Notes: generated from the sequence alone by a model not told the origin. 15,468 nt of DNA from Candidatus Sigynarchaeota archaeon (GCA_030587525.1 JAUQYW010000144.1:1-15468), one strand, 5' to 3'. Positions 1-6,841 are shown, counted from the first letter of the stretch. Translations and numbers: made by a program.

Positions 1-293
1 TGTATGATATAACACGGGGTGACACCTTCGAAAATCTCAAGGAACTCCTAGATGATGCGAAGAATTTTCTTCACGGAGGGCAATCTGTCAAACTCGTGCT
101 CGTCGGAAACAAGGTTGACCTGGTCGCCAAGCGAGAGGTTTCTATCGAGCAAGGTCAAACTCTCGCGAAGGAATTGGAAGCAATTCGTTTTTTCGAGACG
201 AGCGCCAAGAACGGCGCCAACGTCAAAGAGGCGTTCGAGGCACTGATGCTCGCGTGCATGCGTACGCCAGGGGCTCGCAGTACGAGCAGATGA
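1..293 (+). CDS. Rab/Ras-like small GTPase, C-terminal part (5' end outside window)
   Basis: The frame is open from base 3 and encodes 96 residues up to TGA; the start, P-loop, switch I and switch II lie upstream of the window. The visible part has the Rab hallmarks in order: YDIT at the left edge, then LVLVGNKVDL, which contains the G4 guanine-specificity motif NKxD, and ETSAK, the G5 motif. An amphipathic NVKEAFEAL helix follows. Family knowledge: such GTPases switch between GTP and GDP states, and in eukaryotes they direct membrane traffic; Asgard archaea carry many of them. The tail ends in a short Arg/Ser-rich stretch. There is no cysteine in the last dozen residues and no CaaX box, so prenylation as in eukaryotic Rabs is unlikely. 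A ubiquitin-fold gene lies downstream on the same strand. The Rab versus Ras, Rac or Arf subfamily cannot be settled without the N-terminal half. Confidence 0.93.
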   Translation, partial: YDITRGDTFENLKELLDDAKNFLHGGQSVKLVLVGNKVDLVAKREVSIEQGQTLAKELEAIRFFETSAKNGANVKEAFEALMLACMRTPGARSTSR

Positions 294-514
294 TTAATAA
301 TATGACATCTTCATCCTTGGCAGTTTCTTCCATCACGAGCACTCTCGCTGCGCCGGTCATCGCTCAGGTTTCATTTTTTCGCATGTGTACGAGACCTTCG
401 CAGACCTCGACCGGCAGTTCGCGGAATGGGAAAAAAACGGGAAGTCGAAGGATGGCAAGAAATATGGAAAATTTTTTATATCGTATCAATAAATAATGCA
501 ACATATAAAATCGG
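294..514 (+). other. Intergenic region with promoter-like signals and a possible ORF remnant
   Basis: No convincing gene is seen. Frame 1 is open from 301 to the TAA at 490-492. Its second half, from a GTG at 385, reads like protein (charged, with a DGKKYGKF stretch), but it is only 35 codons, has no recognisable family and may be a remnant. Two TATA-like sites lie near the right end: TTTTATATC at 475-483 and ATATAAAA at 503-510. The first would place transcription start near 504, just before the GTG start at 515. The second would place it inside the next gene. Confidence 0.4.
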
Positions 515-796
515 GTGAAAAAAACGGGAAAACAACCAATCATATTCCATTTCACCATCTTGACCAAAGAAGAAACAATGACGCTCACTCGCACCTGTCG
601 TCCTTCAGAAAGTTTCAAGAATGCTTTGAAAGTACTGGACGAGCAATATGATTTGAAAGGATACCAAGTTTCCACGCATGACGGGAAAATATTGAACACT
701 GACGACTTGGCCAAGTCTGCCGAGTTCATTTCCCAAAAATTCGGCGATAAGATCACGCTAACGACAGAAGAATATAAACCGGATGAAAATAAATAA
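515..796 (+). CDS. Ubiquitin-fold (beta-grasp) protein without C-terminal diglycine
   Basis: This 93-residue protein has the strand and helix order of ubiquitin: beta 1 (PIIFHFTILT), beta 2 (ETMTLTRTC), a central helix of about 16 residues starting SESFKNALK, beta 3 (GYQVSTHDG), a KILNTDDL segment resembling the ubiquitin K/R-x-L-x-D turn, and a last strand (DKITLTTEE). Domain length, about 72 residues, matches ubiquitin. The GTG at 515 is chosen because the next in-frame Met falls inside beta 2 and would remove beta 1. The tail ends YKPDENK. There is no GG for E1 activation and no precursor extension beyond a GG, so conjugation is not predicted; it may be a protein-binding domain or a non-conjugated relative of ubiquitin. 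It follows a Rab-like GTPase gene on the same strand with a gap of about 220 bases, so co-transcription is possible but not shown. The assignment rests on pattern, not on a catalytic motif. Confidence 0.6.
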   Translation: MKKTGKQPIIFHFTILTKEETMTLTRTCRPSESFKNALKVLDEQYDLKGYQVSTHDGKILNTDDLAKSAEFISQKFGDKITLTTEEYKPDENK

Positions 797-902
797 TCCT
801 TGATATTTTCGATATTGGTCTGGAGCTTTAATCATCGAGCCGATATTCCTTCCTGACTTCTGGGAAATTCCACGAACGTGAATTGTGAATGGATCGAGTG
901 AT

Positions 903-930
903 CCTTTTTTAAAATTTGATTTTTCAAAAT
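903..930. terminator. T-rich/A-rich convergent terminator region
   Basis: A run of six T at 905-910 followed by alternating A and T blocks lies between the plus-strand ubiquitin-fold gene and the 3' end of the minus-strand iron-sulfur gene. Archaeal termination usually occurs at oligo-T tracts, and this segment could serve the plus-strand transcript. It overlaps the last codons and stop of the opposite gene. Confidence 0.35.
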
Positions 931-2255
931 TTGGAGTGTGGTAAACTGCTGATGTCGGGAACGAAGAACATTTGCTTCCCGCGCTTCTGCTTTAGATTCG
1001 CCCCGGCGTTGTAGGATCGCGCCGTTGGCCCGTGCCGGCCGACCGGCACCTCGCCGATGGCGAGCTGCACGAGCTCGGTGATGTAATACACGGGTTTCCG
1101 TGTCCAGCGGAAGAGCTTGGCGACGGAAAGCATCGCCTGGCATCCCGCGCAGTACGTGCAAGCTATGTCTGCCTTCGTGCTCACGGCATTCTTCAAGCAC
1201 GACGTGCTGCCCTTGATGATCGCCAGCTTGGAGTATGACGATGCACGGCTAAAGCCATACCCGATGCCACAGCAAATGTTGGAATCCCCATATTGTTTAG
1301 CCTCGATGATCTCGAACCCGAGCATCTTCAAGATGTTTCGAGGGTAATCGTAGTAATTTTCCTCGTAAATCTTCGCGTGGCAAGCTTCCTGAATCGTTAT
1401 GGTTTTCCCCTTGAAACTTTTCACGATCGGCAGCTCCCCGGATTTCAACTTGTCATGCAGCACTTTAATGTAAGGAACAAACTCGATGTTCTCGAGCTCT
1501 GCTCCGAACTGCGGTAATATGTTAGCAAAGACGTCACCGCAGGCGTTGCAGATGCACACGACCTTCTTCACTTTCAAGATGTCCCGGAAATAATGCGTGG
1601 CCCGTTTTGCCACTTGCTCGACGACATCGAAGAGACCGCTGCGGAAATAGGTTTCTCCGCAGCAATTGTCGATCGAGCCCCGGGCCACCATTCCTTCAAA
1701 CAATTTCGACGGGACCAGGCCGCCATCACGTTTCGCGAGCAAGAGATACGGCATTGTCAAAATCGTGCAGCCCGGGTACAAGATCTCGTCCACGGGGGCG
1801 AGGTTCTTCCATGATTCGACGAGTCGCCTTTCTTGATCGGGGAGATGCTCTATAACGTACGTCCTGTAATTCACGGGGTTGTGATGGACAAAATATTCTG
1901 CACGGATAGGAAGGCCTCCTTTTTTATACGCGGCGTACCAGATGTCTTGGATCAAGTTCGTCGGGCGGCAGTCATTGGGGCAAGCGACGTTGCATGCCAT
2001 GCACGTCGTGCAACCCGCCAGGATCTTGCCCGCCGGCCCATCCAAGCCATCGATGTTTTCAAGCATCTTGGCGAGCTCATCGATCGCTTTCTTCGCATCG
2101 GGAACGGATAGGTGGATGGACGGGCAATTCGCGAAGCAAATCCCGCAGCTCGTGCACGCATCTCGCTTAAATGCTCCACGTTTGTACCGGCGGTACCCCT
2201 TGTTATTTCTTGTCGTCTCCAGCTCACACTCTTTGGAATCATCAATGATATGCAT
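924..2255 (-). CDS. HdrD/GlcF-type iron-sulfur oxidoreductase subunit (two 4Fe-4S sites plus two CCG domains)
   Basis: The 443-residue protein starts with two 4Fe-4S binding motifs of CxxCxxCxxxCP type, at Cys34/37/40/44 and Cys82/85/88/92. Two cysteine-rich CCG domains follow. The first has YPGC, then NCCGE, then CNAC. The second has QEACH, then NICCG, then CTYCAGC. This order is that of HdrD (the fused C and B parts of heterodisulfide reductase) and of the GlcF/LldF iron-sulfur subunits of glycolate and lactate oxidases. Those proteins pass electrons between a flavin partner or membrane carrier and a disulfide or hydroxy-acid substrate, and the CCG domains of HdrB hold non-cubane clusters. 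No flavin subunit, HdrE or HdrA gene lies in the window, so the partner and substrate are unknown. There are no membrane segments. The ATG at 2255 is nearly leaderless relative to TTAAAG/TATAAA-like sequences at 2270-2287. Family assignment is firm, the specific reaction is not. Confidence 0.88.
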   Translation of the reverse strand: MHIIDDSKECELETTRNNKGYRRYKRGAFKRDACTSCGICFANCPSIHLSVPDAKKAIDELAKMLENIDGLDGPAGKILAGCTTCMACNVACPNDCRPTNLIQDIWYAAYKKGGLPIRAEYFVHHNPVNYRTYVIEHLPDQERRLVESWKNLAPVDEILYPGCTILTMPYLLLAKRDGGLVPSKLFEGMVARGSIDNCCGETYFRSGLFDVVEQVAKRATHYFRDILKVKKVVCICNACGDVFANILPQFGAELENIEFVPYIKVLHDKLKSGELPIVKSFKGKTITIQEACHAKIYEENYYDYPRNILKMLGFEIIEAKQYGDSNICCGIGYGFSRASSYSKLAIIKGSTSCLKNAVSTKADIACTYCAGCQAMLSVAKLFRWTRKPVYYITELVQLAIGEVPVGRHGPTARSYNAGANLKQKRGKQMFFVPDISSLPHSKF

Positions 2256-2336
2256 GATTCACGTCGTTGATTTATAGCTTTAAGGGAAGTGTTAAAAATA
2301 ACAGAAACAAGACAAGCAATATTGGGTGTGTGATGC
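2256..2336. promoter_or_regulatory. Divergent promoter region between the iron-sulfur and longin-like genes
   Basis: The plus strand carries GTTAAAAATA at 2291-2300, which places transcription start near 2321, sixteen bases before the ATG at 2337, with GGGTG near 2324 as a possible ribosome site. The minus strand carries overlapping A/T boxes at 2270-2287 for the iron-sulfur gene. An 81-base spacer therefore holds both promoters. Confidence 0.5.
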
Positions 2337-3005
2337 ATGCCACGAGTGGAGATTTACATAATAACTAAGGAAGAAGGAGCCAATCTTTCCAAGTTCGATA
2401 TCCTGGGAGAGTATGACACGGAAAAAGACGCGCTCGTGAGTGGTTTCCTGGCTGCGCTGAACAATTTTGCCAGGGATGTCAACTTTCCCGCCGGGGTTTC
2501 CTTGATTCGATCCGGGTCGCTCGAAGCGCGGTTTGCGACCGGAAAATACATTTTATGCGTGCTCATCATCGATTACTCGATGCCTTTGGGCTTGATGACC
2601 GAACCGATTCTTTCCGGGTTAGCAAATGAAATAACGGAAAAATTTGAGGAGTTATATGAAAAGGAACTAATCGATGGTCAGAAAAAGAAAGTGTTCAAAA
2701 CGACTGCTTTTAATGGATTCAACAAGGAAATCGAAAAGATCATGGAAACGTACAACCAGGAAACGTTCATCCTCTATCAGAAGTTGATCTTGATCGAGGC
2801 TATGGATGCAAAGGTCCCGCAAAAATGGTGCCTTCCGTTGTTGGAACGCGCTTCAAACGGCGAAAATATAATCCCCGACCTGAGTGAGATACCAGATCAA
2901 TACAGTGTCCAACTGCAAAAGGCGATCGACAAGGTGAACGAATCCGCTGCCCCCGTGTGGGAGATATTCCAGGTACCCACGACCGAGTTTCAACCGTTTG
3001 AGTGA
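2337..3005 (+). CDS. Probable longin-domain protein
   Basis: The first 115 or so residues of this 222-residue protein follow the longin order: two strands (VEIYIITKEEG and FDILGEY), a long helix (EKDALVSGFLAALNNFA), three strands in a row (GVSLIRSG, LEARFATG, YILCVLIIDYS) and a helix (LANEITEKFEELYEK). The phrase IYIITKEEG with a downstream ALVSGFLAAL helix is typical of Asgard longin-like proteins as I recall them. Longin and roadblock domains are small cytosolic scaffolds that in eukaryotes act with SNAREs, coat adaptors and GTPase regulators. The remaining hundred residues are a soluble, mostly helical extension with no family I recognise. There is no signal peptide or membrane anchor, so it is not a SNARE-like longin. 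It is divergent from the iron-sulfur gene, and a Rab-like gene lies 2 kb away. A roadblock fold is the main alternative. Confidence 0.6.
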   Translation: MPRVEIYIITKEEGANLSKFDILGEYDTEKDALVSGFLAALNNFARDVNFPAGVSLIRSGSLEARFATGKYILCVLIIDYSMPLGLMTEPILSGLANEITEKFEELYEKELIDGQKKKVFKTTAFNGFNKEIEKIMETYNQETFILYQKLILIEAMDAKVPQKWCLPLLERASNGENIIPDLSEIPDQYSVQLQKAIDKVNESAAPVWEIFQVPTTEFQPFE

Positions 3006-3103
3006 AAAATATTTCTTGTTCTTGGATCTGCTATTGATTTGCTAAAAATGATTAGGCAATCCCTTCGAGAAAACTCAAATGGGCTCGAGGTTTTTCCGAA
3101 TTC

Positions 3104-4156
3104 ATGGCACAACCACCCGAAGTACTACACGGTTCATTGCATCCGCCCAAACCGCGGATCCTCAGTGTCGATGTGTTTCGAGGTGGAACCATCGTTGCCA
3201 TGGTGTTCGTGAATTTCATCAGCAATTATTATGCGACCCCCGACTGGAGTCGCCACGCGCCCGATATCGGGCTGACTTACGTGGATCTGGTCGCCCCGTT
3301 TTTCATCTTCGCCATCGCGCTCACGTATCCGATGAATTTTCACCGGGGACAAGTAAAAGGCGGGGGAGTCGCGAATTTCATGCAGTTCATCAAGCGATAT
3401 TGCGCGTTGATCGGCCTGGGTTTCCTTCTCTCGATGAAAGATATGACCGCGACCGGTTTCACGTTTCAATGGGATGTCTTGCAACAAATCGGCATTGCAG
3501 GCTTATTTACGCTGATTTTCATCTGGATCCCCAGATGGCCACGTTTAATGGTCGCTGCTGGCTTGCTCGTCGTGTATCAAGTCGCGCTCGGTATCTCCTT
3601 GGATGTCGGTGGCACGCCGATGCTCATCACAACCTTGAATTTCAACACCCCGCAAGGGGGCGTGATTGGCGGCTTAGGATGGGGGCTCATCCTTCTCCTG
3701 GGAACCATCGCGGGTGAATCCCTGGAGAACGGGAAGTCCCGAGAATTTCTCATCTTGGGCGCGATCTATTTAGCCGCGGGTATCAGCATCCAGGTGGTTG
3801 CGATGCAATTTCCCGCCAGCTCGGTGGAATATCTCTTGCTAGGCATCAGCAAGCGCAGGATTTCTCCTGCCTTCATCCTGGTGTCCGCCGGCGTGGCATC
3901 GTTGATCTTTTACCTTGCCTGGTATTTCTACGACAAGCAAAAAATCACCAAGGGGAGGAGCATCTTTCTCCAGCCTCAAGGCAAGAATTCCCTCTTCCTT
4001 TACATAATCCAGGATAGCGTTCGATGGCCGCTGTTGAAAATATTTTCCAACACGGTGGATTTTTGGTTGGTCTTGGTTGCCTCGAGCCTTCTCATCGCCA
4101 TGATGTGGCTTATTGCATGGTTATTAGATAGAAAGAAGATTTACTTGGTGTTATAA
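3104..4156 (+). CDS. Multi-spanning acyltransferase-like membrane protein (HGSNAT/DUF5009 type)
   Basis: The 350-residue protein is nearly all membrane segments, about ten by eye. The N-terminus has the family signature: ILSVDVFRGGTI opening helix 1, then SRHAPDIGL with His51, then YVDLVAPFFIFAIAL. This matches the catalytic-domain start of heparan-alpha-glucosaminide N-acetyltransferase and its prokaryotic homologues (COG4299/DUF1624/DUF5009). In that family the histidine is the proposed acetyl-accepting residue, and an acetyl group from acetyl-CoA is moved across the membrane onto a sugar amine. A later FQWDVLQQIGIAG segment is also typical. The substrate in an archaeon is unknown; a cell-surface amino sugar is a guess. 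The ATG at 3104 is chosen because it precedes helix 1 by about 18 residues; ribosome-binding support is weak. A TATA-like TAAAAATG occurs near 3045. The gene converges on the kinase gene, with a gap of only 29 bases. Confidence 0.82.
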   Translation: MAQPPEVLHGSLHPPKPRILSVDVFRGGTIVAMVFVNFISNYYATPDWSRHAPDIGLTYVDLVAPFFIFAIALTYPMNFHRGQVKGGGVANFMQFIKRYCALIGLGFLLSMKDMTATGFTFQWDVLQQIGIAGLFTLIFIWIPRWPRLMVAAGLLVVYQVALGISLDVGGTPMLITTLNFNTPQGGVIGGLGWGLILLLGTIAGESLENGKSREFLILGAIYLAAGISIQVVAMQFPASSVEYLLLGISKRRISPAFILVSAGVASLIFYLAWYFYDKQKITKGRSIFLQPQGKNSLFLYIIQDSVRWPLLKIFSNTVDFWLVLVASSLLIAMMWLIAWLLDRKKIYLVL

Positions 4157-4185
4157 ACCGTTTTCACGAAACTCGCTAATGACTA

Positions 4186-5193
4186 TCACGATAGATTGGC
4201 GATCTGCATTAAAGTTCGCTTGAACCCGACGCGGGCAAAGGCCTTGATCGACAGGCCGAACAAGAATGGATAACGCCGGGAGTAGGTTTCGAGATAGATG
4301 ATGAGGTAAAAGTAGAGGTTGTAGAACGCCCGCCGGGTTCGCACCGCCTTGTCGGGAAAATCGATCATACCTTTGTACTTGGCAACCAACGCCGGGTATT
4401 TCTTGGGTACCATGAACAAGAACTCCATCAGCGGATCGCCCCACAACGCCCGCTCGTGATCGATGATCCCGGTGATCGCCGGAGCCGGCGTATCGTACCC
4501 CGAAACGAACACGTTTCCTTGCCAGAGATCCCAGTCCACCAGCCGCGGTTCGGCGACTGCATCGAATGCGGGGCGCGATTTCTCCAACAAATCTCGAATC
4601 GAGGTCCACCCGCGCGGCATTATCACACCGAACCGGGAATAATCCGAGATCATCCATTCTACCAGCTGGGAAAAGGCAGAATACCATGATTGCTCCTTGA
4701 TCTTCCCGTTGTCCTGCAACACGACCGATCCAAACCAGCGTCCTTTCAAGGAGTTCAGCTGCATTTGGAAATCCGCCACCTTGTCCTCCAGGGCACGATT
4801 CGCGACCTTCGAGAGATGCTTCTTGACCATGTTCCAAGGCTTGCCTTTCAATTTTTCCATGAAGAAGTAATCACGGTTGACGATCGAGCGGTCAAAGCTC
4901 GAGGCATAAATCTTTGGCACCGGGACAGTTGTTTTTTCCCGTATTAACTCGGTCGTCGCGATTTCAATGGCCATAGCATTGGTCTCGTAGGTATGGACTT
5001 CCGTTCCCGGTTCTGGCGCAACTTTCAGGACGGTTTCAAAGCCCCGGCTCGGGATCGTCACGAGGTACGCAGTGTTGAACCAGCCTCCTGTCAATTCCGT
5101 GACTTGGCCAACCTTGGCATCCGGCCCGAAATGGTACCTTACCAGGCGATCGATCTGTTCGGATGTCAATGGGGATTTCGTGCGGCTCTTCAT
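4186..5193 (-). CDS. Aminoglycoside-phosphotransferase-fold kinase (APH/choline kinase superfamily)
   Basis: With the chosen start this is 335 residues. An N-terminal helix (LTSEQIDRLVRYHFG) leads into a glycine-containing hairpin (ELTGGWFNTAYLV) and a lysine strand (ETVLKVAPE). These are the nucleotide-binding lobe features of the APH family. The catalytic loop reads VDWDLWQGNVFV with Asp222 and Asn227. The metal-binding segment ITGIIDHERALWGDP supplies Asp245. The usual loop is HxDxxxxN; the histidine position is not conserved here. Members phosphorylate small hydroxyl compounds such as sugars, choline, homoserine or antibiotics, and the substrate cannot be read from sequence. An upstream in-frame ATG at 5235 would add 14 hydrophobic residues. 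The ATG at 5193 is preferred because TTATATT at 5216-5222 lies 26 bases upstream, giving a leaderless transcript, and because the family fold begins here. It could also be co-transcribed with the nuclease gene just upstream. Confidence 0.82.
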   Translation of the reverse strand: MKSRTKSPLTSEQIDRLVRYHFGPDAKVGQVTELTGGWFNTAYLVTIPSRGFETVLKVAPEPGTEVHTYETNAMAIEIATTELIREKTTVPVPKIYASSFDRSIVNRDYFFMEKLKGKPWNMVKKHLSKVANRALEDKVADFQMQLNSLKGRWFGSVVLQDNGKIKEQSWYSAFSQLVEWMISDYSRFGVIMPRGWTSIRDLLEKSRPAFDAVAEPRLVDWDLWQGNVFVSGYDTPAPAITGIIDHERALWGDPLMEFLFMVPKKYPALVAKYKGMIDFPDKAVRTRRAFYNLYFYLIIYLETYSRRYPFLFGLSIKAFARVGFKRTLMQIANLS

Positions 5194-5215
5194 CAAGGAG
5201 AAAAGCCCGAAGTGC

Positions 5216-5222
5216 AATATAA
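5216..5222 (-). promoter_or_regulatory. TATA box for the APH-fold kinase gene
   Basis: On the minus strand the sequence is TTATATT, centred 26 bases before the ATG at 5193. This spacing is what a leaderless archaeal transcript requires, and it decides the start choice. It lies inside the alternative N-terminal extension. Confidence 0.45.
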
Positions 5223-5251
5223 CCTTGCTGAACATTTATCCGATGACCCGG

Positions 5252-5998
5252 CTACATGGTCGTCTGCAAAACCCGGGCAAGGTGCTTTACGCCGCAATCT
5301 AAACGCGGGCAATCGTTGCAGCGCGAAATCACGAGGTTCCTCGCGCCCTTTTCATCGAGCATCTCGCCTTGGGCCGCTGAATCCTTCAGTTTCTTGAGGA
5401 TTTCACCATTGGTGTACTGCACCTTTTTTTTCCCGTATTGTGAATACCATAATTCCAGCCCTGCAATGCGATTGGTTGGTTCCTTGGCCACGAGTATGTC
5501 GGCGTATAGACGGACTTGCTGCGAATGCCATTCGTGTGGCTCGCCGGATTTTCGTTCAACGATGACCCAGCCGCTCGAATCACCCATGATCGTATCGATC
5601 CGTCCAGAAACCTTCACCTGGGGAGAAATTAGAACCGAAAGACTCCGCTCGTGCGCGATCAAGGCAAGCGGCTTGGTCGTAATGGCATCGCCGATGGCCG
5701 ATGCGAGGAAGCTCGCGTGCGTTTCCACGGTTTCAGCATCCAGCTCCGGCACCTTGCTCGTGATCGTCTCGTTGAGCGCTGCCTCGACCGCCTTGGCATC
5801 GCCAAGCCGGCCTTCTGCTGAGAGTTTCGTCGCCACGCGATCGAATGCTTCGTGGATGAGCCGGCCGGGACGCACGATGGCAAGGTCCACGGGATCCTTC
5901 ACGTCGATGCCGCGGAGCTTTGCATAGATCATCAACGGCACCCGTGCCGTGCAATCGAACATGCACGCGGCCTGGACGCCGATCGATATTGCTTTCAT
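5252..5998 (-). CDS. Cas4/RecB-like PD-(D/E)XK nuclease with iron-sulfur cysteines
   Basis: The 248-residue protein has the motif series of Cas4 and RecB-family exonucleases: GRLIHE with His49, GRIDTI with Asp135, VERKSG with the Glu148-x-Lys150 pair, and QVRLY (Gln161-x3-Tyr165). Cysteines lie at 12 and 16 near the N-terminus and at 227, 230 and 235 near the C-terminus (CNDCPRLDC). This split arrangement holds a 4Fe-4S cluster in Cas4, AddB and Dna2. Such enzymes cut or resect single-stranded DNA ends. Cas4 proteins work in CRISPR spacer acquisition, but no cas1, cas2 or repeat array is present, so a stand-alone repair or defence role is more likely. Length is slightly above typical Cas4. 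The gene ends in TAG, the only TAG stop among the 20 intact genes read here. A TATA element at 6026-6032 gives an almost leaderless start at 5998. Confidence 0.85.
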   Translation of the reverse strand: MKAISIGVQAACMFDCTARVPLMIYAKLRGIDVKDPVDLAIVRPGRLIHEAFDRVATKLSAEGRLGDAKAVEAALNETITSKVPELDAETVETHASFLASAIGDAITTKPLALIAHERSLSVLISPQVKVSGRIDTIMGDSSGWVIVERKSGEPHEWHSQQVRLYADILVAKEPTNRIAGLELWYSQYGKKKVQYTNGEILKKLKDSAAQGEMLDEKGARNLVISRCNDCPRLDCGVKHLARVLQTTM

Positions 5999-6025
5999 AG
6001 GCGATAGCCGTAGCCCTTCGATGGT

Positions 6026-6032
6026 TATAATG
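6026..6032 (-). promoter_or_regulatory. TATA box for the Cas4-like gene
   Basis: On the minus strand ATTATAA is centred about 31 bases before the ATG at 5998, in the 80-base gap after the histone-fold gene. It implies separate transcription of the nuclease gene with a very short leader. Confidence 0.5.
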
Positions 6033-6078
6033 GTAGCAAGAGGCTCGGATTTCTAAAGAGGCAACTGCATGCCGAGAA

Positions 6079-6738
6079 TTATGATTGCTCCCGCACGACG
6101 ATGGCGATCTTGAACTTGTTCTCGTGCACGTCCAGCGGGATCGCCTCCAATTCCCGTTCAAATCCCACTTTCGTTTCCCCGGGCGCACTGGCAGCAGGTG
6201 CCGACGGGGCGAGTTTTTCCCTCGTGACATCCTCCGGCTTGATCGTTATGCGTTTTTTCTCCCCTTCCTTTTCGCCTTTGGAGAAAACTGGAAGCTGTTG
6301 CTTGATCCGATCGATGTCCTTCTTGATGGTTTCGTTCAAGATGTCTATGAGCATGGGCCTCGCTTCCTTCGAAACTCGCAGCCCCTCGTCGACGAAGGCG
6401 CGGTGAACGAAGGTCGGACGGACGAATTCGGGCTTTTCAGGGTCCATCTGCTTTTTCTCCCGTGGCTTTTTTTCCTTGGGCTTGACCGGGGCAGGTTGCG
6501 AGGCTAGTTCGGGCAATTCGGTTTCGAGGTAAGAGATCAAGTCTTGGAATTCAACACTTGTCGATGATATGAAATCCTCGACAAGCCCTTCCAATTCTTC
6601 CTTGAGGAGGTCCGTGCTGGAAAATTTGTCCGGGTGCAGTGATAATTCCTCGATTTTTGATAAGAACTGGGATCGAAGGGTTTCTTGCGCGGTCTTCAAG
6701 TTCTGGTTGAGTTTATTGATCAACGGTTCGATGGCCAT
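6079..6738 (-). CDS. Histone-fold protein with long N- and C-terminal extensions
   Basis: I recognise no named family for the full 219 residues, but residues 105-172 read like one histone fold. Helix 1 is FVHRAFVDEG, loop 1 LRVSKEA, and the long helix 2 is RPMLIDILNETIKKDIDRIK. A lysine-rich turn follows, then loop 2 and the start of helix 3 as KKRITIKPEDV. Compare archaeal histone segments such as RVSDDAR and GRKTIKAEDI. The Arg before helix 2 and the TIKxED element are both kept. Residues 1-80 are predicted helical with coiled-coil character (LINKLNQNLK, DLLKEELEGL). Residues 81-100 are a proline/lysine linker. The C-terminal 45 residues hold an Ala/Pro linker and a final beta-like IAIVV strand. 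Canonical archaeal histones are about 66-70 residues, so this is three times that size. Architecture suggests a DNA-binding or transcription-complex (TAF- or CENP-like) scaffold rather than a bulk packaging histone; that role is inference. It is transcribed separately from its neighbours. Confidence 0.65.
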   Translation of the reverse strand: MAIEPLINKLNQNLKTAQETLRSQFLSKIEELSLHPDKFSSTDLLKEELEGLVEDFISSTSVEFQDLISYLETELPELASQPAPVKPKEKKPREKKQMDPEKPEFVRPTFVHRAFVDEGLRVSKEARPMLIDILNETIKKDIDRIKQQLPVFSKGEKEGEKKRITIKPEDVTREKLAPSAPAASAPGETKVGFERELEAIPLDVHENKFKIAIVVREQS

Positions 6739-6821
6739 GATGGTTCCCGCCTTGACGTGGAATGTTGCTATTCGCTACAGCTTCGACTACTCCATTTTTC
6801 AACCAGATTGTTACGATTGCG

Positions 6822-6829
6822 ATATAAAG
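6822..6829 (-). promoter_or_regulatory. TATA-like element upstream of the histone-fold gene
   Basis: On the minus strand TTTATATC lies about 87 bases before the ATG at 6738. Transcription would begin near 6800, giving a leader of about 60 bases. This leader is longer than those proposed elsewhere in the window and leaves room for post-transcriptional control. Confidence 0.4.
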
Positions 6830-6841
6830 TTGGTAAATGCC

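Noticed and set aside
364..756. 130-residue minus-strand frame opposite the ubiquitin-fold gene
   Set aside because: It is Phe/Ser/Cys-rich with no domain pattern and is antisense to a better-supported plus-strand gene.
515..796. Conjugatable ubiquitin or Urm1/SAMP-type modifier
   Set aside because: The C-terminus has no GG and no precursor tail beyond one.
5256..5927. 223-residue plus-strand frame opposite the Cas4-like gene
   Set aside because: Ser/Arg-rich antisense product without motifs; the minus strand carries complete nuclease motifs.
5252..5998. CRISPR locus suggested by the Cas4-like gene
   Set aside because: No repeat-spacer pattern and no other cas gene is visible anywhere in the window.
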